Below are positions 43,704 to 52,776 of a stretch of 64,000 bases of DNA, piece by piece. The stretch's first letter is position 1. The number at the start of each line of letters is the position of its first letter. Position numbers and translations under genes: made by a program. This DNA comes from Streptomyces sp. HUAS 15-9. Its GTDB lineage: Bacteria > Actinomycetota > Actinomycetes > Streptomycetales > Streptomycetaceae. A model generated the notes under the pieces. It was not told where the DNA came from. It saw only the letters and a program-made list of their open reading frames with translations, and searched no databases. The stretch spans positions 8,742,001-8,806,000 of the forward strand of contig NZ_CP106798.1 in NCBI RefSeq assembly GCF_025642155.1. The letters run 5' to 3'.

Positions 43704-43974
43704 CGTGCTCCCAGGCGGGCGTGAAGACCCCTGGCACCACCGGCCCGTGACACGGTACGTGGACCGCATGGATGTGGATCGCCGATCACCCGCAGCACCG
43801 TCCCTACCCCGTTGGGTAGATTCCGGTTGACCTGCACTCGCACCGTCCTGGTCGACGATTGCGATCTGCGATGGTGACCTGCCCACCGCAAACCCCCGTC
43901 GCAGTCAGGGCTTCGCCGTTGTCGCTTGACGCCGGTTCTGGGAACGTGACAGGCACGGGCTTACAAGATCATGG

Positions 43975-44215
43975 AGATCTCGGCGTCCCGTGGTCCGAGT
44001 GGAAGACTGTGCCTGCCGACGCGTCCTCGCCGATCCCGCCTGCCTTTGACCAACTCAGCGAGCATCCCGGGGCCGTGCCCGGGGAGATCCCGGGCCTGTT
44101 GGAGCGACTGGCCGAGGTGCCCGACCCTCGCGATCCGCGCGGCGTACGGGACGTTCTGGTCGTCGTGCTCGCTGACCGCGTGCGGGTTCTGGCCGGAGCG
44201 ACCTCCCTACGCTGA
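43975..44215 (+). pseudogene. ISAs1-family transposase, N-terminal remnant
   Basis: The frame reads LLERLAEVPDPRDPRGVRDV, then LVVVL, and after a small shift VLAGATSL. This is the DDE_Tnp_1-associated N-terminal domain that opens ISAs1-type transposases (L--VPDPR--RGVRH-L--VL-L---AVLAGA). It breaks off where the IS5-type sequence begins, so the IS5 element may have landed inside it. Confidence 0.65.
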
Positions 44216-44236
44216 CCGGCACTGGGCCAACCTCCC

Positions 44237-44929
44237 ATGACCTTTGCGGATTTGGACTGGGAGGGATGGGGCAGCAGCGCCCCAGAGGACTTCGATGCCG
44301 CGACGGAGGACCGGGTGTTGCTGGTGGCGACGTACTGGCGCACGAACCTGACGTTGCGGCAGGTGGCGCCGTTGTTCGGGGTCTCGAAGTCCGCGGCCGA
44401 CCGCATCCTCGATCACCTGGCGCCCTTGCCGGCCATGTCGCCGGCTCGACGGCCACGCAAAGAGACCGTCTACATCGTCGACGGCACCCTGGTGCCCACC
44501 CGTGATCGCAGCGTGGCCGCGTCCAGTAAGAACTATCGGTGCTCGACGAACCTGCAGGTCGTGATCGACGCCAACAGCCGCCTGGTGGTGGCGATCGGCC
44601 TGCCACTGCCCGGCAGCCGCGACGACTGCCGGGCATTCACGGAGTCCGGCGTCGACCGGGTCTGCCGCGGCGCACCCACCATCGCCGACGGTGGATACCA
44701 GGGCACCGGTCTGCTCATCCCGCACCGCAGACGTCGAGGTCAGACTCACCTCAGCCCGCAGCAGGAAGCCGAGAACGCCGTCCACCGCCGGGCGCGAGCC
44801 CGGGTGGAACACGCCCTGTCGCGGTTGAAGAACTGGAAGATCCTGCGGGACTGCCGGCTCAAGGGCCACGGCGTTCACCAGGCAATGCTCGGCATCGCCC
44901 GGCTCCACAACCTGGCCCTCACTGGATAA
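44237..44929 (+). mobile_element. IS5-family (DDE_Tnp_4-like) transposase gene
   Basis: 230 residues. A helix-turn-helix part (TNLTLRQVAPLFGVSKSAAD) is followed by the DDE catalytic core: VDGTLVP (first Asp), IADGGYQGTG (second Asp) and RARVEHALSRLKNWK (Glu). RDRSVAASSKNYRCSTNLQV lies between. All three acidic residues are present, so the enzyme could be active; the N-terminus is somewhat short for the group. Two other remnants of the same type lie at 1540 and 34441. I could not define the terminal inverted repeats by eye. It inserted within an ISAs1-like remnant. Confidence 0.8.
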
Positions 44930-45267
44930 CTCACACCCCATACAGGACAACCTCTAGTCGAGTGTCTGTCCTTCCTGCGTCACTGGCGGGTGCTGAGTGG
45001 TTCACCGGCGTGCTAGTCAGGTCATCGGAGGGCAGTCACGGACCCGAGTCCGACCGCCGGCTAAATCCCGGCGGGAAGGCCAGAGTCTCTGCTGCTGATC
45101 GACGGTGTCATGCCCATTCGATGCCGAGTTCGGCGAGTACGGTCCGTTGGGGTTTGGTGAGTTTGTCGCGGCCTGCGGTACGGCTTGCACGGTGAAGCGC
45201 CGTCGCCCCCGCCTCGCCCTGGCCGACAGGAGCTGCGGCGACTTACGACACGGCGGCCGGGTGGGAG
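44930..45267. other. Intergenic, with a helicase-associated-domain scrap at 45108-45190
   Basis: On the minus strand, SRTAGRDKLTKPQRTVLAEL, GIEWA and a stop resemble the very end of helicase-associated repeat proteins of actinobacteria. The remaining bases show nothing supportable. Confidence 0.3.
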
Positions 45268-46437
45268 TCAGCGGCCTTCGCCCGGCCGTGGCAGTTCCAG
45301 CTTCAGCGGGCCGCAGCCGAGGCGGGCGGCCTCGGCCTCGACGTAGCGGGGGAAGAGGGTGCGCAGGTCCGCGCTCGCCCCGCCCTCGTTGGCCTGTACG
45401 ACGAATACCGTCTCGCCCGTCTGGCAACGTGCCCGGAAGACGCCGAGGTTGGGGCCGAGGCCGCCGTAGCCGGCGGCGGAGCGCACCCGGTCGCCCTCGT
45501 GCAGCGCCATTCTTGTGAAGATCCCGGCCAGCCTCGGGTCCTCGACGGTCATCAGGCGCTGCTTCGGCTGTGAGCCGGTGATGTCCCGATCGCAGGTGCG
45601 CACCGGGCCGCGCCCGTCGGTAATCATGGGGTACCGGTCCGGCCGGCGCTTCTTGCCCAGGGTCAGCCCCTTGATGCCGCAGAGCGCGTCCGGCTTCTCT
45701 GTGCGGGTGTAGCGGGCGGCCTTCGGCAGGCGTTCGACCGGATCGGCGATCGTGCCGGTGCAGCCCAGGTCCGCGCTGACCTTGTTGACGAGCTTCACGA
45801 CCATGCGGGCCATCCCGTCCCGCTCCTTGGTACGCGGCTCCAGGTCGGTGATCCAGCTGCCCTCGGCGATGTCCACGACGGTCGGCCCGTCGAGGTCGCC
45901 GGGGCGCCCCAGGCAGCCGTCCGGGATGGCGAGCCAGGCGCGGTTGTCCGAGGCCATGCCCAGCAGGCCGCCGCCGAGCGGGGTGAGGCGGGCGGAGAGG
46001 AACTCATCGGCCCACTTGCCGTCGTCGCCATTGCGGTCGTCCAGCCGGTGCACCCGGGCGGTGAGCGCCCATGCGTCGCCGTCGCTGTTCGTCAACTGGC
46101 AACTGCCGGTGGGGCCGTCCATGGATCGCCCACCGTGCAGCACGGGAGCCTCGACCGCCTTGACGTCCTCCGGCTTGCGGAACGTTGCGGCGAGGTCGTC
46201 GCGGGACAGGGCGCCCCAGCACACCTCGTCCGGCGCGAACGGCCCGGCCTGCGTCTGCCAGGCCATGCCGCCGGCGCCGAGCAGCATCCCGGCGAGACCC
46301 GCTGCCAGCAGCGGCCGGACCCGGCCGCGCAGCAGCCGGCGCCAGTGCCACCGGCGCAGGCGCCGTTCGCTGAGCATTTCCCGCTCGGCAGGCAGGGACT
46401 GCTCGTATCGGTTCGGTTCGTCCGCAGTGCTGCTCAC
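45268..46437 (-). CDS. Membrane-anchored extracytoplasmic protein (paralogue of the upstream gene)
   Basis: 389 residues from GTG 46437, which overlaps the stop of the preceding gene by four bases (GTGA). Residues 1-40 are basic (LSERRLRRWHWRRLLRGRVR), then one hydrophobic segment (PLLAAGLAGMLLGAGGMAW), then a large outer domain. Even-numbered Cys are spread through it (EVCWGALSRDDLAATF; GPTGSCQLTN; LGCTGTIA; ALCGIKGLTL; VRTCDRDITG; RLGCGPLKLEL), suggesting disulphides. The matching order WGA(L/W) ... PTGSC(Q/E)(L/V)T ... CGI(K/R)GL ... RLGC(G/A)P in the next gene shows that the two are paralogues. Family and function are unknown to me. The pair may form a cell-surface complex. Confidence 0.7.
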   Translation of the reverse strand: MSSTADEPNRYEQSLPAEREMLSERRLRRWHWRRLLRGRVRPLLAAGLAGMLLGAGGMAWQTQAGPFAPDEVCWGALSRDDLAATFRKPEDVKAVEAPVLHGGRSMDGPTGSCQLTNSDGDAWALTARVHRLDDRNGDDGKWADEFLSARLTPLGGGLLGMASDNRAWLAIPDGCLGRPGDLDGPTVVDIAEGSWITDLEPRTKERDGMARMVVKLVNKVSADLGCTGTIADPVERLPKAARYTRTEKPDALCGIKGLTLGKKRRPDRYPMITDGRGPVRTCDRDITGSQPKQRLMTVEDPRLAGIFTRMALHEGDRVRSAAGYGGLGPNLGVFRARCQTGETVFVVQANEGGASADLRTLFPRYVEAEAARLGCGPLKLELPRPGEGR

Positions 46438-47576
46438 CGGCCGGCTCCCTCGGGGGCGATGGGGGCGCAGCCCAGGCGGGCCGCGGCCGCGTTGGCGAAG
46501 ACGGCGAGGTGGCCCGGGTCGGTGGAGACGCCCATCAAGAAGATGACGGGCCGGCCGGCGCAGTCGGCCCGTACGATCGCATGCTTCTCGCCGAGGGTGC
46601 CCGTGCCGCGCCAGCCACGGGCCGCGGGCCGCTTGCCCGCGATGCCGTCGAACACCGCGGCCAGCCGGGGCTGCGCGACCATCGCCAGGTCCAGGTATGG
46701 CACGCCGTCGCGATCGCCACGGACACTGCACGTCTGCAGGTCGCGGGTGACCGCGCCGATCTGGTCCTCGATGTCCTCCGTGTCGAGACGCAGGCCGCGG
46801 ATGCCGCAGACGTCGTCAGAGGTGCTGAAGACGCGCTCCTTCGTGTCCGGTAGGTCGTAGAGCGGCGAGCTGACCCTCAGCGGCTCGTGCGGCGCGCAAC
46901 CGGCCGCCGCCATCCCGCGGTTGGCCGCCGCGACGAGCAGCACCGCCGCCTGCCGGGCGCCGCCCAGGTCGGCCGGATCGCTCTGGGTGTACGAGCCGTT
47001 GGCGTACGTGCCGGACGCTTGCATGGTGACGACGGTCGGCCGGCCGTCCTGCGTGTCGCAGGACTTCGGGAGCACCAGCAGGCCACCGCGCCCGTTCACC
47101 GTGCCCGGCAGGCCGTCCGGGAGCGGAACCATGTCACCGCCCAGGAAACCGTCCTGGACCAATGCGAGGCGGGCCTCCGCAGCCTTGGGGACCGGGCTGT
47201 ACTCGACGGACACCTGCTGGTCGGTGGTGACCTTGTCGCCGTCGTAACTGCTCTTGTAGTCGCTGGCGATGGTGACCTCGCAACTGCCGGTCGGACGCTC
47301 GCGGGTAGGCGCCGTCTCCCTGCCGGTGCGTGACCCGTCGTCATCATCGCCGAAGGCCTCGTCGCCGAGGAAGTCCGGACCGCTGTCCTCTTCCCAGGCG
47401 CCCCAGCAGTAGCGGTCCTTCGGCCATGGCCACGTGTCCGCCGCCCAAGTACCGAGCCCGGTGCCCGCAAGCACGAGCACCAGCGCGGATATCAGCAGCA
47501 ACCGGCCGCGCCTGCTGTGCGGCAGCGCCCGGCGTAGCCAACCAGGCGCCGCGGGCGCCTCGTCCATCTCACTCAC
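46434..47576 (-). CDS. Membrane-anchored extracytoplasmic protein, first gene of a paralogous pair
   Basis: 380 residues. GTG 47576 is chosen because CCGGAGGGGG lies at the right distance; upstream ATGs lack such a site. The basic start (LRRALPHSRRGRLLLISALV) leads into one membrane segment, then the outer domain with RYCWGAWEEDSGPDFLGDEA, an acidic loop DDDDGS, RPTGSCEVTIAS, VCGIRGLRLD and AARLGCAP. These shared marks pair it with the gene at 45268, which starts inside its stop codon. Cys are positioned for disulphides outside the membrane. No known family or enzyme motif is seen. A frameshifted membrane gene lies upstream. Confidence 0.7.
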   Translation of the reverse strand: MSEMDEAPAAPGWLRRALPHSRRGRLLLISALVLVLAGTGLGTWAADTWPWPKDRYCWGAWEEDSGPDFLGDEAFGDDDDGSRTGRETAPTRERPTGSCEVTIASDYKSSYDGDKVTTDQQVSVEYSPVPKAAEARLALVQDGFLGGDMVPLPDGLPGTVNGRGGLLVLPKSCDTQDGRPTVVTMQASGTYANGSYTQSDPADLGGARQAAVLLVAAANRGMAAAGCAPHEPLRVSSPLYDLPDTKERVFSTSDDVCGIRGLRLDTEDIEDQIGAVTRDLQTCSVRGDRDGVPYLDLAMVAQPRLAAVFDGIAGKRPAARGWRGTGTLGEKHAIVRADCAGRPVIFLMGVSTDPGHLAVFANAAAARLGCAPIAPEGAGR

Positions 47577-47624
47577 CCCGTGATCCCCCTCCGGCGCTGG
47601 AGTGTATCCCCCCGTCATCACTCA

Positions 47625-47840
47625 GGAGCAGCCCGCCCCGTCCACGGGGATCTTGCCGTTCAGCAGGTAGTCGTCCGCGGCGGGCGCAACGCAGCTGGGA
47701 TGGTCGTACGCGCCGTGATCCTGGCCCTGTACGTCAGCTTCACCGTGGTCTTGCCGCCCAATTGTTCCGCCATGCGCGTGGCCCCCTCGTACGGGGTCTC
47801 TCCGGGGCGCCGGGGGTAACACACCGTGAAGCGTTGAAAG
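47625..47840 (-). pseudogene. Tripeptidyl-aminopeptidase-like hydrolase, C-terminal remnant
   Basis: One minus-strand frame gives RCYPRRPGETPYEGATRMAE, QLGGKTTVKLT; the next gives GQDHGAYDHPSCVAPAADDY, LLNGKIPVDGAGC and a stop. Joined, this is the C-terminal end of secreted alpha/beta-hydrolase peptidases (D-x-TPYEGA--MA--LG ... GHG-Y--PSC---A-DDYL--G--P--G--C), with the catalytic His region GHG/DHG. The front of the enzyme is missing and the frame is broken. Confidence 0.6.
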
Positions 47841-48444
47841 TCGGCGGCGCGGACGCCGGTGCCGCCTCCGCGTGCCAGCGGCGCACCGCGAGTGCGATCG
47901 CCCCACCCCGATCACCGCGCCGCAGAAGCTGCCGATGGTGCCCCACAGGCTGCTCGGCTGCTGCAGGTGCAGGGCCCACGGTGGTTGTGGATGGTCGACG
48001 AAGTAGCGGATTATCTGCGTTCCGATGGCCACCACGTAGGAACAGGCCACGAAGATCCGGCCGATCGAGTTGCCGAGCCGGCCGGGCCAGCAGCACGTGC
48101 GCGCCGACGGCTGCCCACGAGTACGCCAGCCAGAATCCGACGGCGAACAGCGCGCCGTCGGCCGCCCGGAAGAACTGCACGTAGTACAGGGCGCTGCCCA
48201 GCACGATCAACTGCCCGCACCGCGGCCAGGGCAGACGGATCCACACGAGCAGCCCGGCGACCAGGATCACCCCGCCCACCAGCCGCGGTGGCGCCTCCTC
48301 CCACCACGACGGAGCGGTCACGGACCACGACACCACCATGGCCCACACCGCGACGGCCGCAGCGGCTGCCGCGCCCAGCCCGGCCGGTATCCACCGTCGG
48401 TTGTGCACCCGCGTCCGTTCCGCCTCGGCATTCTCGGCCGTCAC
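47841..48444 (-). pseudogene. Multi-pass membrane protein (sensor-kinase-like input domain), frameshifted
   Basis: From GTG 48444 the frame gives IPAGLGAAAAAAVAVWAMVV, LVGGVILVAGLLVWIRLPWP and LIVLGSALYYVQFFRAADGA, several membrane segments. A frame change near 48090 leads to GNSIGRIFVACSYVVAIGTQ and IIRYFVDHPQPPW. Another near 47900 leads to IALAVRRW. The text resembles the N-terminal membrane part of actinobacterial two-component sensor kinases, but no kinase domain follows. It runs into the peptidase remnant. Inactive. Confidence 0.5.
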
Positions 48445-48836
48445 TGAGGTCCGCCTTTCGCCCACTCCCTCATGTTGATCATCCAAGGCCCGGGTGGAAC
48501 CGCAACCAAGGTTTCCGCCCTGCTCGTTGGGGATCGCCGCAAGACAGTGCCTGGATCGCCCGGAGGCGCCCGAAGCCACCCGAAATCAGACTGAGCGGGT
48601 GTCAGGTCACAAAGGGGGAGAGCGATGTTATCGGGTGCATACGTCTCGGGGCGCTCGGCCGGCGAAGGCCGGATCGGGGGGCGCACCACCGAAGGCGCGC
48701 GGGTCATTCGAGCGGGGGAGCGCACCATGATGCGCCCCCATAGCCGGAAACGGCCGAGCGCTGCCCGTTCGTCTGACGTGGTGGAGCCGAGGGGGCGCGG
48801 CGTGGGGAGGCCGTGCGGACGTGAGGGGGCACGGTC
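48445..48836. other. Intergenic region upstream of the FGLLP gene
   Basis: No gene recognised. It lies between divergent genes and should hold the promoter of the FGLLP-motif protein. Guanine-rich runs occur (around 48670-48830), with no clear regulatory palindrome. Confidence 0.35.
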
Positions 48837-51140
48837 ATGAGGCGGGCCGGATCAGCACGTGGGAGGAGGCTGCGGGGCGCGGTCACGGCGGCGCTGCTGC
48901 TGATGACGATGACGATGGCGGTGCCGTCCGCGGCCGCGGCGGGGGGCGGCGCACGGGCGGCGACCGGCGTCCGGGCGGACACGCCGGAGCCGTCGGCCAC
49001 GGTGGTCCCCTCGGGTCCGCAACCCGACCCGGAACCGACGGACCCCGAGACGGACGACGACACTCCTTCGCCCCCGCCGACCGACCCCTTGTTGACGCCG
49101 GAGAGCCAACAGGTGTACGCGCCGACGTCGTTCACCATGACCGGCACGGACTTCGACTGCTCAGCGGGGCCGGAGTCCGCCGGCCTGCTGACCTTCGAGG
49201 TGGATGGGCAGGAACCGGTGAGCGTGACGGTCGGCGACGACGGGAGCTTCAGGCAGGACGTCACCGTGCCGGCGGACACCGAGCCCGGGGCATACCGCAT
49301 ACAGGCTCAGTGCTCGGCCGCGCATGATGCGCCCGTCGCCGAGGCCACCTTCGAGGTGCTGCCGCCGGAGGCCCCCGACCCACGGGTCTCCCTGGAACCG
49401 AACTCCGGGGACCCGGGGACGAATTCGGTCGTTCACGGTGAGGGCTTCCTGTGTGACGAGGGCGCGGGAGTGGACGTCCTCTGGGACGGGAAACCCGCCG
49501 CCACCGCCACACCCGACGCGGATGGGAGCCTCACCGCCACGCTGACGGTCCCGTCCTCCGCCACGGAAGGCGGGTACGAGGTGACCGCGAGCTGCCAGAG
49601 CCCGCAGGACGTCCAGGACTCGAAGACCTTTACCGTGAACCCTCCGTCCGTCACCCCTTCACCGGAGGACACCCACGACGTCACCATCCACCTGACCGAC
49701 TACCCGGCGGTGTGCACCCGGGGCTCCATCGTCATCGGTGGCCGCCGCTTGGACACCTGGCTGGACGAGGGCTCGACCCAGGGTGACACGGGGACGGGGC
49801 TCTGGGGGTTCATCGACCTCCATGCCCACGTTCCGGGCGATCTGACGGGACGTCTGGAAGTGGACCTGGACTGCGCGGGCCGGGACCGGGAGAAGGCCGG
49901 CGAGATCACTCTGCCCACCGTGGACGGGCTGACGCTCTTCGAGCTGCCCCTGGGATTACACAGCCACCCGGAGGGGCAGACGGGCCGGATCACCCCGTCG
50001 CCCTCGAGCAGCAGCACGGGTGAGAGCAGTGGCACTCCGGACCCGACAGAGAGCGCCGACCCGGACCACAGCGCCGGCCCGATCCCGTCGCCGAGCCACA
50101 GCCCGCACGGGCCCCGGAAAACGGGTCCGGCACGCGGCCTCGTCGAGGCTCTGCGCACCCCGGCCGACGTCTCGTGGGCGCTGAAGGATCTGGCCGGGTC
50201 GGTGGCGATGGCTGCCTGGTTCCTGCTGTTGATCATCCTCCTGGAACGTGCCTTCCCCAGTCAGTTGGCCGACAACGCAATAGGCCGCTGGTGGTCTCGG
50301 GTCCGGGCGCGGCAGCAGGTACGGTCACCGAGGCTGCCCGGCTGGGCCAGGATGTGCGGTTTCGCGCTCCTTGGTGGCTCCCTGGCCGTCTGGTCCGACG
50401 CCAGGACCGGCTTGAGCACGTCGACCGCGGTCAGGACCGTGGGCGCCGTCGCGGGCATGCTGATGGTCCTGGTGGCCTATGAGAAGACCAAGGACTCCCT
50501 GCGCCACCCACGTCGGGGCGGGATCCGCACGGAGTTGCGGGTGGTCCCCGCCGGGCTGCTGCTGGCGGCCCTGATGGCGCTGGTGTCCCGGCTCCTGGAG
50601 TTCCCGGTCCCGTACGTCTACGGCCTCGTCGCCGTCTACATGGTGGCCGGCGCCTGCCGCTCCGACCCCGACGACGGCATGCCGAGGGGCCAGGCGGTCC
50701 TGATCGGAGGGATCTGCGTGCTCGCCGCCTCGGTGCTCGTCTGGGCGCTGGGCGCGCCCCTGGTCCAGGCCGTCCAGAGGCACCACGACTCGCCCGGCAG
50801 CCTCCGCTATGTGATCGCCTACACCCTGGGGCTGACGGTGGTCGGCGGCATCGAGGTGGTGGTGTTCGGTCTGCTCCCGCTGTCCGGCATGGACGGGCAA
50901 CACCTGAAGGACTGGAACAAGTTCGCCTGGTTCGCCCTCTACCTGACCGGCCTGACCTTCTTCTTCCACGTCCTGCTGAACAGCGTGCACCCGGCAGTGG
51001 GCAAGAATCTCGCGGTCGACGGGGACCTGCGCTGGTGGACCGTCGGCATAGCCACCGGACTGTTTCTGGCCGCCTGGGTTTTCTCCCTGGTTCTGCGGTG
51101 GTTCGCCGCGCGTGCGGAACGGCGGAGTCCGGCGCCCTGA
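48837..51140 (+). CDS. FGLLP motif-containing membrane protein with beta-sandwich ectodomain
   Basis: 767 residues. The ATG at 48837 follows GAGGGGG. Residues 1-38 form a signal peptide (AVTAALLLMTMTMAVPSAAA). A Pro/Asp/Thr-rich stretch follows, then at least two Ig-like/IPT-type beta domains with similar text (FTMTGTDFDCSAGPESAGLL ... PGAYRIQAQC; VVHGEGFLCDEGAGVDVLWD ... GGYEVTASC), each with a Cys pair, then a third. A Ser/Pro/His linker leads to a C-terminal membrane part with about seven helices that contains VVVFGLLPLSGMDG, the FGLLP motif that gives the family its name. It is exported, with the beta domains outside. Function is unknown; the domain plan suggests surface binding or sensing. 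Confidence 0.8.
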   Translation: MRRAGSARGRRLRGAVTAALLLMTMTMAVPSAAAAGGGARAATGVRADTPEPSATVVPSGPQPDPEPTDPETDDDTPSPPPTDPLLTPESQQVYAPTSFTMTGTDFDCSAGPESAGLLTFEVDGQEPVSVTVGDDGSFRQDVTVPADTEPGAYRIQAQCSAAHDAPVAEATFEVLPPEAPDPRVSLEPNSGDPGTNSVVHGEGFLCDEGAGVDVLWDGKPAATATPDADGSLTATLTVPSSATEGGYEVTASCQSPQDVQDSKTFTVNPPSVTPSPEDTHDVTIHLTDYPAVCTRGSIVIGGRRLDTWLDEGSTQGDTGTGLWGFIDLHAHVPGDLTGRLEVDLDCAGRDREKAGEITLPTVDGLTLFELPLGLHSHPEGQTGRITPSPSSSSTGESSGTPDPTESADPDHSAGPIPSPSHSPHGPRKTGPARGLVEALRTPADVSWALKDLAGSVAMAAWFLLLIILLERAFPSQLADNAIGRWWSRVRARQQVRSPRLPGWARMCGFALLGGSLAVWSDARTGLSTSTAVRTVGAVAGMLMVLVAYEKTKDSLRHPRRGGIRTELRVVPAGLLLAALMALVSRLLEFPVPYVYGLVAVYMVAGACRSDPDDGMPRGQAVLIGGICVLAASVLVWALGAPLVQAVQRHHDSPGSLRYVIAYTLGLTVVGGIEVVVFGLLPLSGMDGQHLKDWNKFAWFALYLTGLTFFFHVLLNSVHPAVGKNLAVDGDLRWWTVGIATGLFLAAWVFSLVLRWFAARAERRSPAP

Positions 51141-51144
51141 TCGG

Positions 51145-51555
51145 TCCGGCCAGACCGCTCACGACATCCCTGACCAGACCGGCCGTGTCGCCGTCGTCAC
51201 CGGAGCAAACAGCGGTCTCGGGTACGTCAGGTACGTCACCGCGCGGGAGCGAGGCGGTCGTCCGGATCGGGGCGAAGTTCCGGTGGCCCGAATTGAGTTC
51301 GGGCGGCTGGACCTGGGAGACCTGGGCTCCGTACGGGACTTCGCGCGGAAGTTCTCGTACGACCGCCTCGATCTGCTCGTCAACAACGGCGGGGTGATGG
51401 CGCGGGCGTACCGGACGACGGCGGCCGGGTTCGAGACGCAGTTCGGGGTCAATCACCTCGGAGACTTCGCCCTCACCGGGTTGCTGGCCCCCGCGCTGCT
51501 CGCGACGCCCGGTGCGCGGATCGTGACCGTGTCCAGCATGATGCACGCCCTGGCG
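51145..51555 (+). pseudogene. Short-chain dehydrogenase, deleted and truncated
   Basis: The frame starts IPDQTGRVAVVTGANSGLGY, the NAD(P) site of SDR enzymes, but the next 25 residues of the fold are missing. It resumes with RLDLGDLGSVRDFARKFSYD, RLDLLVNNGGVMARAYRTTA, FETQFGVNHLGDFALTGLLA and GARIVTVSSMMHALA, which includes the catalytic Ser. The YxxxK catalytic pair is lost because the gene is cut by transposon sequence at 51556. It is non-functional. Confidence 0.8.
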
Positions 51556-51703
51556 CCGCCGCCGCGTCAAGGTCATCGGCCGACTCCCCGGCGAGCACTC
51601 CTGCACCTCACTCGTCTGGGCCGTCCTCGACCGCGCCTCACGCGGCTGGCGCGGCTTCACCATGACCCCCGTCGGCCTGCGCACCCTGCACGGCCTGCGC
51701 TGA
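51556..51703 (+). pseudogene. IS256-family (Mutator-type) transposase, C-terminal remnant
   Basis: The frame encodes RVKVIGRLPGEHSCTSLVWA, VLDRASRGWRGFTMTPVGLR, TLHGLR and a stop. IKVIGRLPGE--C-SLVWAVLDRA--GWRG-TMTP is the typical end of IS256-type transposases. It is joined directly to the SDR remnant, so the insertion probably destroyed that gene and then decayed. Confidence 0.75.
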
Positions 51704-51855
51704 GCGGTCCTCGAACCCCTGATCCGGCTGCGGCCCGCGCTGATCGGGCCGAAGACAGCCGCGACCGATGCGGCATAAGATCACCGCACGGTACCCACCC
51801 CGGCGAGCCCCAGGTCGTCGTGCGGGCCGCTCGTCGAGGACTGAAGGAGAACCCT

Positions 51856-52479
51856 ATGCCCTGGACGGCTGGCGCCGGGCTGGCAGCCATCGGGCTGGCG
51901 CTAGCTGGCATCGGATGGCCGTGGCTACGCCGCCGGCGACGCTTCCGCGACGCGCGCCAAGAGCTCCTGGTCACTGTCGTGGCAGTTGAGTCGTCCAAGC
52001 TTGCGGTACGTTTTTGGCCAGCCGGCCAGGAGCAGCAAGCAGAGGCACTCATTACGGTTCCCCCGCCTTTGGTGAGTGAATGGACACGGCGACTCAGCTA
52101 CGGTCCACCGCCGTCGCAGGACCCGGACTTCGAGGGTCCAGAGCTCGGATGGAATGAGATTGAGGTGTCCTACCAGCCCGGTGGGTCGCCGGAGGCACTG
52201 CTCAGCTCCCAGGTCGAAGCAGCAACTGAACAACCGTTTATATTCGTTGGCGTGGGGCTGCTCCTGACGATGTTCGGGGTGCTCCTCCTCTACCCGCCGC
52301 TTCTCCTTGTGCTCTTGGGAAGCGGAAGCGCGCTGATGGCTGTGGGGTTCCTGCTCACGCGTCAACGGCGTTCGCCTGAAGCCGGGCGCGGTGTCCCGGA
52401 CATCACCGGCGTGGTACTGGCCGCGTTCCTGGGGACCACCGCAACCCTCTGCTTCGTAGGTGCGCTGCAGCTACGGTGA
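51856..52479 (+). CDS. Membrane protein with internal soluble domain (DUF3592-like in style)
   Basis: 207 residues; ATG 51856 after GAAGGAGA. One membrane segment at the start (GLAAIGLALAGIGWPWL), a basic patch RRRRRFRDARQ, and a roughly 90-residue domain (ELLVTVVAVESSKLAVRFWP; WNEIEVSYQPGG). Then come two to three further membrane segments (FIFVGVGLLLTMFGVLLLYP; LLLVLLGSGSALMAVGFLL; VVLAAFLGTTATLCFVGAL). The layout and the EIEVSYQPGG text resemble DUF3592-type proteins, whose function is unknown. It stands alone after the IS256 remnant. Confidence 0.6.
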   Translation: MPWTAGAGLAAIGLALAGIGWPWLRRRRRFRDARQELLVTVVAVESSKLAVRFWPAGQEQQAEALITVPPPLVSEWTRRLSYGPPPSQDPDFEGPELGWNEIEVSYQPGGSPEALLSSQVEAATEQPFIFVGVGLLLTMFGVLLLYPPLLLVLLGSGSALMAVGFLLTRQRRSPEAGRGVPDITGVVLAAFLGTTATLCFVGALQLR

Positions 52480-52776
52480 GTTCGGGCCCGCCGAGCCCCC
52501 GACCCAGCTGCGGCGCGCGCCGAGCCGGCCGAGGACAAGCCGTGCGGCATCTGCTGGGAAGCGGAAGGTGCAGCCAGCGGTCAGTGGTTGAGCATCGAGG
52601 CACGGATCTGAACTGCGGGCGATGGTTGTGCTGCGGGCAGTGGGCGGCCAAGGGGCAGCACGGTGAGTACCCGTACGAGGACACCGTGCCGCAAGCGTGG
52701 TGGGACAGTTCCTCGCCGCCCGTCAGGGCCGCAACCCCGCCCGTTTGAGTGCGATCATGGACAAGTCGGAGATGAC

